Below are positions 29,539-39,553 of a stretch of DNA of 64,000 bases, one piece after another. The stretch lies in NCBI GenBank assembly GCA_026692725.1, contig JAPMUG010000008.1, positions 1-64,000 on the forward strand, read 5' to 3'. This stretch comes from Ecytonucleospora hepatopenaei. Taxonomy: Eukaryota; Microsporidia; Enterocytozoonidae. Made by a program: the position numbers and the translations under genes. The notes under the pieces were generated by a model that worked only from the letters and a program-made list of their open reading frames with translations, did no database searches and was not told the origin of the DNA. How positions within the stretch are numbered: position 1 is the stretch's first letter; the number at the start of each line of letters is the position of its first letter.

Positions 29539-30519
29539 ATGTTTTATATTGTTTTTATTATGTTATGTATAATTTTGTACTTTTTAGGCTTTTACGCCAA
29601 GCAAAACGCAGTAATTTTGATACTATGTCGCAATAGTGATGCAGATAGTATTTCAAACACATTGCATAATTTTGAAGAAAGATTTAATAAAGTGTATAAA
29701 TACCCGTATGTTTTTTTAAACGATAAAGAATTTACAGAAGAGTTCAAAGAAAAACTTAATAAAGTTACAAACAATAATGCTGAATATGGCAAAATAGACA
29801 CTGAAGTATGGGATATGCCTAAAAACATAAATTTAAAAACAGCGCAAAAATATTGGAAAGAAATGGTCCAGCAGCGCATTCCATATGCAGATTTATTGTC
29901 ATATCACAATATGTGCAGGTTTTTTTCAAAAAGTTTTTACAAACACCCGCTAGTACAAAAATACGAATATTATTGGCGTATAGAACCAGGTGTTAAATTT
30001 CATTGCGACATAGATTTTGATGTTTTTGATGTCATGAAAAACAATGGATATAAATACTCCTTCGTAATAACAATATATGAGTACATGGCAACCATAAAAA
30101 CCTTAATGAAAACAACAGCACAATTTTTATTAGAAAACAACATAGAAGAAAAGGATAATTTAAAATTTATGTTTGACAAGGGAAAATACAACGGATGTCA
30201 TTTTTGGTCAAACTTCGAGGTTGCGTCATTTGATTTTTTTAGATCGAAGGTTTACAACGATTACGTTGATTATCTGGAAAGAGCAGGTGGATTTTATTAT
30301 GAAAGATGGGGAGATGCTCCCGTGCATTCAATAGCAGCATCTTTATTTTTGGATAAAAAGGAAATACATTTTTTTAATGAAATTGGATACACACACGATA
30401 TTTTTATGCACTGTCCATCCAATGGAAAAAATTGTGACTGTGATCCAGGCAAAAGTGTAGATTTTACATATAGTTCTTGTTTACCAGGGTATTTAAAGGA
30501 ACAATCTCAAGTTATATAG
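29539..30519 (+). CDS. Alpha-1,2-mannosyltransferase, Kre2/Mnt1/Ktr family (GT15)
   Basis: From the ATG at 29539 the product has 326 residues and begins with a type II membrane anchor (MFYIVFIMLCIILYFLGF), as expected for a Golgi enzyme. An in-frame upstream ATG at 29419 would overlap the Spo11 coding region and lacks support. GT15 motifs appear in order: YYWRIEPGVKFHCDIDFDVF (near 140), HFWSNFEVASFDFFRS (near 220, with the Glu in NFEV), FYYERWGDAPVHSIAASLF (near 255) and HFFNEIGYTHDIFMHCP (near 276). These enzymes add mannose to O- and N-linked glycans of secreted and wall proteins using GDP-mannose; the nearby secreted families could be substrates. Confidence 0.95.
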   Translation: MFYIVFIMLCIILYFLGFYAKQNAVILILCRNSDADSISNTLHNFEERFNKVYKYPYVFLNDKEFTEEFKEKLNKVTNNNAEYGKIDTEVWDMPKNINLKTAQKYWKEMVQQRIPYADLLSYHNMCRFFSKSFYKHPLVQKYEYYWRIEPGVKFHCDIDFDVFDVMKNNGYKYSFVITIYEYMATIKTLMKTTAQFLLENNIEEKDNLKFMFDKGKYNGCHFWSNFEVASFDFFRSKVYNDYVDYLERAGGFYYERWGDAPVHSIAASLFLDKKEIHFFNEIGYTHDIFMHCPSNGKNCDCDPGKSVDFTYSSCLPGYLKEQSQVI

Positions 30520-30704
30520 CAATATTTTTATAGAATAGAAAACTTAAAATGTTTTAAATAAAATTTATATAAATTTAACCTTATAATTTACAACAAATTA
30601 TTTGTTGCAGTTAAGCTTTAAAAAATTCTTTCTATTTATTATTTTATTAATTATATATAAAATATTTATTATTTTATTAATTTTATATAAAAATATTTAT
30701 TATT

Positions 30705-31421
30705 TTATTGAAATACCTTACCAAATCCTATTTTTTCACAAATTTTTTGCACGGTTTGTGTATGCACATTTATCTTATAAACATTTCCCTTTTTAGTCAC
30801 AATTTTATGTCTTACCAAATTGTTAAGGGCCATTTTAATCGTTGTTTTGTTTGTCAGTTCCTCGTTAACCTCTTTAACTTCATAACATAATTTTTCTAAC
30901 TTGCTTTCTCTCACCAAACAAAAAACAATTACACACTCCAAATAGTCAAGAGCATTTGCAATGTAAGTGGCAGCATCTATTTTTGTCCTGCTTATGCTAC
31001 AATAAGAAAGCTTTTTATTTTGTATAAATTTTTTTTTCAAGTCGATTTCTTTTTTATTTTCTGTTTCTTCGTCTTGTTTTTTACTTTGTAGCTGTTTCAA
31101 CACCAGTCTTTCCTTTTCACTTTCTGTAAGCACTAATTTATAAGGCACAAATCTGCGATCTCTTTCGTTAGACCACAAAATAACTTTAGAATGATTTCCA
31201 ATTTCAAAATTCTTGTTGTCCTTTAACAAAATACAGAGTTCTTCATCCTCAATGTTATATTTTGAGACAAAAACTTTTTTATATTTTATTTTTTTATATT
31301 GCAGAAAACCTTCTAAAATGTCAAGTGTTTCCAGCGTAAAAATTTGTATTTGAAAAGATTTTTCGTCTTTTAAAATTTTACCGAGTGTTTTAAGACATTC
31401 ATATCCAATATTGACATTCAT
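30705..31421 (-). CDS. Hypothetical protein with a possible C-terminal winged helix
   Basis: The 238-residue product is soluble. The N-terminal half is mixed alpha/beta, followed by a charged Lys/Glu linker (about 115-140). The C-terminal 60 residues (VNEELTNKTTIKMALNNLVRHKIV then GNVYKINV) have the helix-turn-helix-wing pattern of a winged-helix domain, which would suit a transcription or chromatin protein. I do not recognise the family. The start lies 36 bp from the divergent Rix7 start. Confidence 0.65.
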   Translation of the reverse strand: MNVNIGYECLKTLGKILKDEKSFQIQIFTLETLDILEGFLQYKKIKYKKVFVSKYNIEDEELCILLKDNKNFEIGNHSKVILWSNERDRRFVPYKLVLTESEKERLVLKQLQSKKQDEETENKKEIDLKKKFIQNKKLSYCSISRTKIDAATYIANALDYLECVIVFCLVRESKLEKLCYEVKEVNEELTNKTTIKMALNNLVRHKIVTKKGNVYKINVHTQTVQKICEKIGFGKVFQ

Positions 31422-31457
31422 TCCAGTTTAGCCCATATAAATATTTTTGAAAATTTT

Positions 31458-32999
31458 ATGAACGACAAAAAAAGAAGTAACAGAACTTCAGCATCAGACA
31501 TTTTGAGAAATCGTCTTATTCAAAATAATGCAAATAGCAATATTGAAAAAGACGATGGTACAAAATTATCAGAATTAGGAGGCATAGATTATTTAATGGA
31601 TGACATAAAAACAAAAATATACAATGTAATGTTTTCAAGCAACCAATTTGATGATATGCATGTTTTAAAAGTGCGCTCCGTTCTCATTTTTGGAATTAAC
31701 GGAGTTGGAAAAAAGACACTTATAAAAAGTTTTGCTAGGGAATACAAAATTCCAATTTTACACAAAATAAAGTTTGAAAGCTGTATGGAAGTTAAAGAGC
31801 AATTTTTGAAGGCAAAGAATTTAGAAAAAGCAGTGATTTTAATAGATAATCTAGATCAATATGAAGAAAATAAAGACATTTATTTACAGATCAATTCATG
31901 TATAGAAAATATGAGAAATTCAAATTTTATTGTTGTTTTAATTCACAAGGATAAAAACTTGCCTGTTCCATATGATCTTGACATTTTTGTAAAAATACCA
32001 ACGGTTATTGAGAGAAAAGAAATCTTAGAAAAAATGCTGCTTAACACTAAAAAACAAAAAATAGACACCGAAATCATAGCAACTTATACGCCTGGGTTTG
32101 TAGCAAAAGACTTGGAAAGGCTCGTAAGAATTGCAGGAGTGGAAGCAGTTAAAAGAGGAGTAGAAAATGACCAGTTTATCACGATGGAAGATCTTCACGC
32201 TGCTTTACTTAGTATTAAGCCAATTATACAGCCTCTTACATTTAATGACATAGGTGCTATGGAAAAGGTAAAGGACGAATTGACTCTGTCTATCCTCTAT
32301 CCCTCTAAATACCCAAACAAATTCAAAAGGCTTGGAGTGCATAAACCAAGTGGAATTTTGCTACATGGACCGCCAGGTTGTGGCAAAACTTTAATTGCAA
32401 AGGCAGTGAGTAATATGAGTCACTGTAATTTTCTTTCAATCAAGGGTCCTGAGCTTATTACCAAGTACGTGGGAGATAGTGAAAAACATTTGAGGGATTT
32501 GTTTGAAAAGGCAAAAAACCTCAGTCCCTGTGTTCTATTTTTTGACGAAATAGATTCGATTTGTTCTAAAAGAGGGAAAAATGAATTTGGTAACAGAATT
32601 GTCAATCAGATTCTCACACTTTTGGATGGTATAGAAGACAGAGGGGAAGTTTATCTTATCGGTGCAACAAATAGAATTGACCAAATAGACAGCGCAATGC
32701 TAAGAACAGGCAGGTTTGATAAGGTCATAGAAGTGCCACTGCCTGAAAAAGAGGAGGCAATTGAAATTTTTAAGACATGCGTCAGTTCAATTCCTGTAGA
32801 AAATTTTAATTTTTCAACTTTAAATTTTGAAGGGTTTTCAGGCGCAGATATTGCAGGTGTCGTAAAAGAAGCAGCGTTTATGTGTATAAAGGAAAATTTT
32901 GAAAATGATGAAAATTTTATCACAAGAGAGTATTTTGAAAGAGCAATGGTTAAAATTAAAAATATGAAAATACAAGAAACATTAGCGCAAGAGGATTAA
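31458..32999 (+). CDS. RIX7: AAA ATPase of the Rix7/NVL type
   Basis: Two AAA modules are present in 513 residues. The second is canonical: Walker A GPPGCGKT (304-311), ISIKGPELITKYVGDSE (pore-loop region), Walker B FFDEID (361-366), sensor GATNRID and arginine-finger region MLRTGRFD. GCGKTLIAKAV and SIKGPEL.TKYVG.SE favour Rix7/NVL, which pulls factors off pre-60S particles, over Cdc48. The first module is degenerate: Walker A is GINGVGKK (79-86) and Walker B is ILIDNLD (128-133), with Asn in place of the catalytic Glu, so it may bind but not hydrolyse ATP. There is no long N-terminal domain; yeast Rix7 is over 800 residues. Confidence 0.85.
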   Translation: MNDKKRSNRTSASDILRNRLIQNNANSNIEKDDGTKLSELGGIDYLMDDIKTKIYNVMFSSNQFDDMHVLKVRSVLIFGINGVGKKTLIKSFAREYKIPILHKIKFESCMEVKEQFLKAKNLEKAVILIDNLDQYEENKDIYLQINSCIENMRNSNFIVVLIHKDKNLPVPYDLDIFVKIPTVIERKEILEKMLLNTKKQKIDTEIIATYTPGFVAKDLERLVRIAGVEAVKRGVENDQFITMEDLHAALLSIKPIIQPLTFNDIGAMEKVKDELTLSILYPSKYPNKFKRLGVHKPSGILLHGPPGCGKTLIAKAVSNMSHCNFLSIKGPELITKYVGDSEKHLRDLFEKAKNLSPCVLFFDEIDSICSKRGKNEFGNRIVNQILTLLDGIEDRGEVYLIGATNRIDQIDSAMLRTGRFDKVIEVPLPEKEEAIEIFKTCVSSIPVENFNFSTLNFEGFSGADIAGVVKEAAFMCIKENFENDENFITREYFERAMVKIKNMKIQETLAQED

Positions 33000-33182
33000 A
33001 TATATTTTAATTAATAAATTATGATCAAAATAGTGTCAACTTTTTATATCACTCAAAAACATATCATAAACTTATCTAATCACCTTAAAATTATATAAAA
33101 AATATTTTTTTACCCTATTTTATTTATAATTTAAATATTTTACAGTTTTTTATTTTATAGGTTATATTTTACAAATTTTTAT

Positions 33183-33266
33183 TTATATTATAATACACAA
33201 TATTTACAATTTATATTATAACACACAATATTTACAAATTATATTACAACATATAACTATTTAATA
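33183..33266. repeat. 28-bp tandem repeat upstream of ValRS
   Basis: Two near-identical 28-bp units (33183-33210 and 33211-33238, core ACACAATATTTACAA) are followed by a degenerate third that reaches almost to the ValRS start. Confidence 0.75.
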
Positions 33267-33283
33267 TTTACAACTTATAGTTA

Positions 33284-36250
33284 ATGACAGAAAATAATTT
33301 TGAAAAAAATAAACTTTCTAAAGAAGAAAAGAAAGCACTTAAAGAAAAACAAAAGGCAGAAAAATTAGCAAAATTGGCAAAAAAGCAAGCAGCAATTTCT
33401 TTTGAAAAACAAAATGAACAAAAACCTAAGGAAATAAAAGGATCTAAAAATAAATCAAAGGGATACAATCCAAAGGAAGTAGAAGAAAAATGGACAGATT
33501 TTTGGATCAAAAACAAAACATACGAAGTAGAAAATAAACACAAGGATAATTTTTGCATGGTAATTCCACCACCAAATATCACAGGAAGTTTACACATTGG
33601 ACATGCCATGATGGTTGCAATCGAAGATGCCATTGTCAGATATAAAAGACTTAATAAGCACAATGTTTTGTACCTTCCAGGACTCGATCACGCGGGAATA
33701 GCCACACAGTCAGTGGTCATGAAAAAACTTGCAAGGGAGGGAAAAGACATTAGCAAAGTTACAAGGGAAGAATTTTTAAAGGAAGCCCACGACTGGTCAA
33801 ACTTGTACGGCCATAGGATAATTGACCAATTTAACAGGCTCGGAGCATCTCTCGATTTTTCCAAGCAGGTCTTCACCCTTGAACCTAAAGTTGTAAATTC
33901 TGTTACCAAGGCATTTGTAGAGTTGCATAAAAGAAGCTTAATTTACAGAGAAAATAAAATAGTAAACTGGTCAGGTAAGTTGAAAACAACACTAAGCGAC
34001 CTAGAGGTGAATTACAAAGAGATAAAAGGAGGAGAGTACATAGAGGTGGATGGCAAAAAACACCAAATGGCAATGATGTATTATGTAAAGTATTTTCTGG
34101 TAAAAAACAAAAAAGAAGCAGAGGATAAAATAAACCAAATTCTACAAAATGCTTCTTATGATGATTATGAGGTTGAAATGCAAAAGAAGGTATATTGTGA
34201 CCTTCCATACGTATTGGTAGGAACAACCAGACCAGAAACAATTTTAGGAGATTCAGCACTCTGCATAAATCCTAATGACATGCGTTTTAAAGATATTAAT
34301 GGAATATTTAAAAATAAAGCAGTTGAAGATGTGTATAATTTAAAAAACATTAATTTAAATAGTATTAACAATAATATATCTGAAAATAATACTGACATCA
34401 ATTTAAATAAAGAAATTAATAATACTGACATCAATTTAAATAAAGAAATTAAAAATGAAAAAAGAAATAAATACAAAACTAACAGCAGCAAGCAAAATGA
34501 AAAAGAAGAAATTAAAAAGTTTCCTTTTTATGCCATTAACCCCCTTACGTATGAAATAATTGATGTAATTGCAGATTTGCATGCAGATCTGACACTCGGA
34601 ACAGGAATACTAAAAGTAACACCAGCACACGATCCCATTGATTTTGCTCTAGGAAAAAAGCACAGTCTTCCTTCAAAGGTGATTATGGACAAAGAGAATA
34701 AAATCGCACATTCTTTTTATAAAGACATGAAAAGACTGGAATGCAGAGAAAAAGTACGTAAACATCCATGCATTGTCAAGGAAGAAAAAAGAACGCAGAT
34801 CCTCCCATTTTGTTCCAGATCCAACGATTTGGTAGAACCCATGCTGAAGGCCCAGTGGTGGATGAAATGCGACACGATGGCCCAGCGTGCCATAGACGCA
34901 GTAAAAAGCGAGGAGATAGAAATGCATCCACCAGAGGCAAAATGCGTGTGGTACCGCTGGCTCGAAAACATCAAGGACTGGTGCCTGAGCAGACAGCTGT
35001 GGTGGGGACATAGAATTCCTGCGTATAAATATTACAAAGAGGAAGATCCAACCGAGGAGCATTGGGTGGTAGCAGAAAGTGAAGCAGAGGCATCAGCAGC
35101 AGTTGTTAAAAAAGAAGGAAAAGCATACGCACTTAAGCAGGATGAAGATGTATTAGACACGTGGTTTTCATCAGGTCTTTGGCCTTTTTCCACTCTCGGA
35201 TGGGGATGGTTAAAAAACAATAATGATAGTGATAAGAATATTAATGATAATATTGACAATGATAGTGATAACAATAACAATACAAACAACAACAATAACA
35301 ATAACATTAATAACAATAACAATACAAACATTAACAATAACAATAACAATAATGATAATGATAATGATAATAATGATCTCCTATCTAAATTCTTCCCCAA
35401 TTCCATGCTAGAAACAGGCAGTGACATTCTGTTTTTTTGGGTCGCCCGTATGGTAATGCTAAGCTACACCCTTCTGAATAAACCACCATTTAAGAAGATT
35501 CTTCTCCATGGAATAGTCAGAGATGCCCATGGCCAGAAAATGTCCAAATCCCTTGGCAACGTAATAGATCCTATCTATGTAATAGATGGTATTTCCCAAT
35601 CAGATCTGATAAAAAGCATTTCCTGCAACGTGAGCGACAAAGAGAAGAAAAGAGCAGAGCAAAGCATCCGCCTGGACTATCCCTCAGGCATTCCCCAGTG
35701 CGGTGCAGATGCCCTGCGCTTTACCCTCCTGAGCTACACAAACAAAGCCAAAGACATAAATCTTGATATTTTAAGAGTAGCAGGGTACAGTCGCCTCTGT
35801 AATAAAATATACAATGCATACAAATTTATTGATCAAAAAATCAATAGTAGCAATAATATTATATTAAGTAATTTTAATATAATTAACAATACATTAAATA
35901 ATATAAATAATATAAGTGATAGTAGCATATTAATTATTAATCAATTTAATGATCTAATAGATGATCAACACCGCCATATGGAAAGTTATAATTTTATGGC
36001 ACTAACCCAATCCCTCCATAAATTTATATTAAATTGCTATTGTGATGTTTACATAGAAGACATGAAGAGTGTAACAAATAAAAAAGACATAGAGGTGATG
36101 GTGTATGTTTATGTGTCATTTCTTAAGCTATTGCATCCATCCATGCCATTTATAACACAGGAGATATACAGCAGAATAGTAGGGGAGGATAGGATAATAG
36201 AAGATTATCCAGAAAAAATAATATTAAAAAATTTAATTAATAAAAAATAA
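33284..36250 (+). CDS. VAS1: Valyl-tRNA synthetase
   Basis: The 988-residue class I synthetase charges tRNA-Val and edits mischarged Thr. It has a Lys/Glu-rich N-terminal extension (1-60), the HIGH motif in PPPNITGSLHIGHAMM (104-107), GLDHAGIATQ, editing-domain motifs (GTTRPETILGDSA, and ADLHADLTLGTGILKVTPAHD), the WWGHRIPAY core and KMSKS (752-756) in GQKMSKSLGNVIDP, then an anticodon-binding domain. Three low-complexity inserts interrupt it: residues about 346-406, 646-696 (a run of mostly Asn and Asp from AAT/AAC/GAT codons) and 850-885. The core between them has a normal, higher-GC codon use, so the inserts look like microsatellite growth inside an otherwise conserved gene. Confidence 0.96.
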   Translation: MTENNFEKNKLSKEEKKALKEKQKAEKLAKLAKKQAAISFEKQNEQKPKEIKGSKNKSKGYNPKEVEEKWTDFWIKNKTYEVENKHKDNFCMVIPPPNITGSLHIGHAMMVAIEDAIVRYKRLNKHNVLYLPGLDHAGIATQSVVMKKLAREGKDISKVTREEFLKEAHDWSNLYGHRIIDQFNRLGASLDFSKQVFTLEPKVVNSVTKAFVELHKRSLIYRENKIVNWSGKLKTTLSDLEVNYKEIKGGEYIEVDGKKHQMAMMYYVKYFLVKNKKEAEDKINQILQNASYDDYEVEMQKKVYCDLPYVLVGTTRPETILGDSALCINPNDMRFKDINGIFKNKAVEDVYNLKNINLNSINNNISENNTDINLNKEINNTDINLNKEIKNEKRNKYKTNSSKQNEKEEIKKFPFYAINPLTYEIIDVIADLHADLTLGTGILKVTPAHDPIDFALGKKHSLPSKVIMDKENKIAHSFYKDMKRLECREKVRKHPCIVKEEKRTQILPFCSRSNDLVEPMLKAQWWMKCDTMAQRAIDAVKSEEIEMHPPEAKCVWYRWLENIKDWCLSRQLWWGHRIPAYKYYKEEDPTEEHWVVAESEAEASAAVVKKEGKAYALKQDEDVLDTWFSSGLWPFSTLGWGWLKNNNDSDKNINDNIDNDSDNNNNTNNNNNNNINNNNNTNINNNNNNNDNDNDNNDLLSKFFPNSMLETGSDILFFWVARMVMLSYTLLNKPPFKKILLHGIVRDAHGQKMSKSLGNVIDPIYVIDGISQSDLIKSISCNVSDKEKKRAEQSIRLDYPSGIPQCGADALRFTLLSYTNKAKDINLDILRVAGYSRLCNKIYNAYKFIDQKINSSNNIILSNFNIINNTLNNINNISDSSILIINQFNDLIDDQHRHMESYNFMALTQSLHKFILNCYCDVYIEDMKSVTNKKDIEVMVYVYVSFLKLLHPSMPFITQEIYSRIVGEDRIIEDYPEKIILKNLINKK

Positions 36251-36362
36251 TATTAATTAATAAAAAATAATATTAATATATAAAAAATAATATTAAAAAA
36301 ATTTAATATATAATAAATAATATATAATAAATAATATTAAATAATAATAAATAATATTAAAT

Positions 36363-37088
36363 TTATTTAATATTCTTATTTATCTTCCTATTTGTACTGT
36401 ATGTCTTTATTTTTTTATAAAATGCTTCTATTGCACTTGGCACCCTGTGCATGTGCTGGTCTAAAAATGCAAATATTTTCAACACCACCCTTTCCATGGC
36501 TTCATTTTCATGGAACTGCTGCCTTATGATCATCCCTATGAAAAAGACATGGGTGATTCTTAACGTTACCACTGCCAGTGTAAAAATAAAAAAACTGCTG
36601 TATATGGCCATATCACCAACAAATTCTTTATTGCCATATAAAAAGACAATTATATTATGAATAACATTATTATTAGTATTTGTTTTAATATTATTTGATT
36701 TACTGTTTTTAATATCTGTTTTACTATTAATTATTACTTTTTTATAATGCACTATCAAATGATATACACTTAAAAAGTAATATGGCAACAAATATATGTA
36801 AGTAGGAAAACTACTAAAGAATAACACACTCAATATATTTGGATTATGGGTGTATTTACCACCATTGCGTACATGCTGAACTATTACCAGGGAATATGCA
36901 ATAGCCAAGAGAAAGCAGTTTACAGCATTAGGCACACACCAGTGGAGAGTAAAGAAGCTAATAAGGTAGTTAGTATATAAGATAGCAAATAGAATATTAC
37001 AGCATAACCATATATTCTTAATTATAGCATTAGTAGAGTTACTATTAGTATTATTTTTATTAGTGTTACTGTTATATTGTTTAACCAT
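36363..37088 (-). CDS. Pom33/TMEM33-like multi-pass membrane protein
   Basis: The 241-residue product has an Asn-rich N-terminus, hydrophobic segments near 24-45, 55-72, 85-110 and 160-185, and a basic C-terminus. The arrangement of LPYYFLSVYHLIVHYKK after the third segment and the C-terminal part (RITHVFFIGMIIRQQFHENEAMERVV ... D.....PSAIEAFYKKI) resemble the Pom33/Per33/TMEM33 family, which acts at the ER and nuclear envelope, helping nuclear pore distribution and tubular ER shape. The match is from pattern only. An Asn/Lys/Thr insert (about 120-140) corresponds to a TTATTA microsatellite. Confidence 0.55.
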   Translation of the reverse strand: MVKQYNSNTNKNNTNSNSTNAIIKNIWLCCNILFAILYTNYLISFFTLHWCVPNAVNCFLLAIAYSLVIVQHVRNGGKYTHNPNILSVLFFSSFPTYIYLLPYYFLSVYHLIVHYKKVIINSKTDIKNSKSNNIKTNTNNNVIHNIIVFLYGNKEFVGDMAIYSSFFIFTLAVVTLRITHVFFIGMIIRQQFHENEAMERVVLKIFAFLDQHMHRVPSAIEAFYKKIKTYSTNRKINKNIK

Positions 37089-37383
37089 ATTATAATATAT
37101 ATAAATAAAATTATATTAGTATAAATAAATTAATTATATTAGTATAAATAAATAAAATATATTAGTATAAATAAATAAAATATATTTATAGTATAATAAA
37201 ATAAAATATATTTAAGGTTAATTATAAAATATTTTACAAAACAATAAGGGTTAAATAAAATATTATATTATTTATTTATATATTTATTTATATAATATAA
37301 TATAGTATTATAATATTATTTATATAATATATTATAATATTATTTATTTATATAAGATTATATTATTTATATAGTATTTTATC

Positions 37384-37740
37384 TTATAAATTACTAAAAT
37401 CTACTTTGTTTGTTATTGTTTCATCTCCTACCTCTGCATTTAGCAGTGCCTCTGACAGGTGCTTTCCCTCCTTCAGGGTGCTTATCTCCTCGTCTGTGTA
37501 CTTCAGCTCTATGTCGCAGAACTTTGGATCGCCTTCTCGCAGGGAGCACAGCACTATGTCTTTTTCCTGCATCCACACCCTTTTACGCATATTTCCCCTT
37601 ATGCTTGCTATGCGGGTAAGGGCATCTGAACAATATACCTTAAACTTATTGTGGCCCAGCGACTGTAATATTTTGCCGTAGACTGAGTCATCGTCAGCCT
37701 TCATCAGTGCTCTATTCATATGTCTATTTTTTCTTGGCAT
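37384..37740 (-). CDS. TIF11: Translation initiation factor eIF1A
   Basis: The 118-residue product has the conserved basic N-terminus and the OB fold. MPRKNRHMNRALMKADDDS replaces the usual MPKNKGKGGKNRRRG-type start, followed by VYGKILQSLGHNKFKVYCSD, RIASIRGNMRKRVWMQEKDIVL and CSLREGDPKFCDIELKYT. eIF1A binds the A site of the 40S subunit and guides scanning and start-site choice. The acidic C-terminal tail is shorter than in yeast, which is usual for this phylum. No Asn insert is present. Confidence 0.93.
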   Translation of the reverse strand: MPRKNRHMNRALMKADDDSVYGKILQSLGHNKFKVYCSDALTRIASIRGNMRKRVWMQEKDIVLCSLREGDPKFCDIELKYTDEEISTLKEGKHLSEALLNAEVGDETITNKVDFSNL

Positions 37741-37747
37741 GTAAACT

Positions 37748-37972
37748 TATATTATATTTATATTTATATATATATTTATATTTATATTTATATTTATATT
37801 ATATTTAAATTTATATTATATATATATTTATATTATATTTATATTTATATTATTATATTATTATATTATTATATTATTATATTATTATATTATTATATTA
37901 TATTATTATATTATTATATTATTATATTATTATATTATTATATTATTATATTATTATATTATATTCTATGTA
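37748..37972. repeat. AT microsatellite (TTTATATTTA / ATTATATT units)
   Basis: About 225 bp of hexamer and octamer AT repeats start 8 bp upstream of the eIF1A start and end in a period-8 tract like that at 1.9-2.07 kb. The remaining 145 bp to the next gene are plain AT-rich sequence. Confidence 0.9.
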
Positions 37973-38117
37973 TAATTTTAGAATAGGGATAAATTTTTAT
38001 AAAATATAAATTATTTATTTAAATAGTAAATTATAACATAATATAAATTATTTAATATTTAATAAACATTATCACATAATATAAAATATTTAATATTTAT
38101 TTAATATTATTTTCATA

Positions 38118-39302
38118 TCATTCTTTCTTACCCATCAATAACTCAAATAATGCACTTTGCACATTTAAATCTTCAAAATACACTGTTTTTATTCCCATTA
38201 TGTTTTTTTCTAATATCAAATACTTTGATATCATTTGTATTGGATCTTCTGCTAGATCTTCAAGGAGGGAAATGGTGCTAAGCAACTTCTTTTCTAGCAT
38301 TTTATTGCCTTCAATCTTTTTATTCATCATTTTTACTTCATTTTCAAATAAAATTGGCATTTGAGTGATATCATCACAGTCAACTTCAATATCAAACATT
38401 TTAATTTTTTTATCATTATTTATATTGTTATCACTATTTAAATTATTTATATTATCATTAGTATTTAAATTTAAATTATTTATATTATCATTAGTATTTA
38501 AATTATTATTTGATATTTCAATTGTACAATAATCTATTATCTCTAATTTATCCTCTATCATCTCATCAATATCATTAAAATCAAAATATTCCTTTTTAAA
38601 AATATTTTTTAACTTTTCATCACATGTTACTTCCCCTGTTGTATGGTTTAACAATTTATTAAGGGTAACATATTTATAAAATTCTTTTACCACATTAGGC
38701 CTGGAATCTGCATATAAATCAAATAATTCCTGTAGTTCCCTATTAAGCTTAAAATAACCCAGTGTATTTTTAAGCTTAACATACATTTTAAGGGAGTCAG
38801 AAGCATTTTCTACTAAAAAGGCATATGCATTACTTTCTTCAGTCCATTCATAGATTTTAACATTATTACTTATATTAGTTATAGTATTATTACTTGTATT
38901 TATATTATTATCATTACTTATATTTATATTGGTTATGTTATTATCTTTTTTAATTTTTTTATTATCATCTGTAACACTGTTATTATCATTATTTATATTA
39001 TTATTAGTAGTATTAGTATTATCACCAATAATTGCATTTTCATCTACTATAACCACTCTTTTTACCAATTCCCAAAAATCTATGGTATCTTCCTTTAATT
39101 CCCCTGTTAAATTGTTAAATACCTTTGCATAAACCTTTAAAACCTTATTTTCCTTTACGGTGTAAAATCTAATAATTTTGGTTGTTTTGATTCTTTTTAA
39201 ATGTTCAGCTTCAATTTCTAGTCTTTTTTCTAATGCCATTTTATTAAAGGCATTATCTAATTTAGAAAAATACTTATCTATATCTACATTAGTTAGATTC
39301 AT
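38118..39302 (-). CDS. SWI/SNF or RSC complex subunit of the Swp73/Rsc6 (BAF60) family
   Basis: The 394-residue product has the family's N-terminal helix region (KYFSKLDNAFNKMALEKRLEI) and a SWIB domain at about 183-250: FKLNRELQELFDLYADSRP, EFYKYVTLNKLLN, VTCDEKLKNIF and FNDIDEMIEDKLEII. It would be a structural subunit of a chromatin-remodelling complex in the nucleus. A C-terminal helical region follows, as in yeast Swp73. Two Asn/Asp/Thr-rich inserts (about 95-145 and 262-300) are encoded by AT microsatellites and contain short repeats of LNTNDNINN. Whether it serves SWI/SNF or RSC cannot be told from sequence. Confidence 0.8.
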   Translation of the reverse strand: MNLTNVDIDKYFSKLDNAFNKMALEKRLEIEAEHLKRIKTTKIIRFYTVKENKVLKVYAKVFNNLTGELKEDTIDFWELVKRVVIVDENAIIGDNTNTTNNNINNDNNSVTDDNKKIKKDNNITNINISNDNNINTSNNTITNISNNVKIYEWTEESNAYAFLVENASDSLKMYVKLKNTLGYFKLNRELQELFDLYADSRPNVVKEFYKYVTLNKLLNHTTGEVTCDEKLKNIFKKEYFDFNDIDEMIEDKLEIIDYCTIEISNNNLNTNDNINNLNLNTNDNINNLNSDNNINNDKKIKMFDIEVDCDDITQMPILFENEVKMMNKKIEGNKMLEKKLLSTISLLEDLAEDPIQMISKYLILEKNIMGIKTVYFEDLNVQSALFELLMGKKE

Positions 39303-39553
39303 TATAAAATATTATAGTTATTTATATTATAGTTATTTATATATTTATATATTTATATATTTATATATTTATATTATATTTATATTATATTATATTATTA
39401 TAAGTTATAGTATAATATAATATTATATTATATTATTATAAGTTATAGTATAAGTTATTTTTATTATTTAAATATATTTTATATAAAAAATAAAGAGGGT
39501 AAAAAATTTATACTATAAAATTCTCTAATCTTTATTAATGATTTATTATATTT

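Noticed and set aside
34673..35427. Several minus-strand frames of 80-130 codons inside ValRS
   Set aside because: They are shadows of the conserved ValRS reading frame and of its Asn-rich insert.
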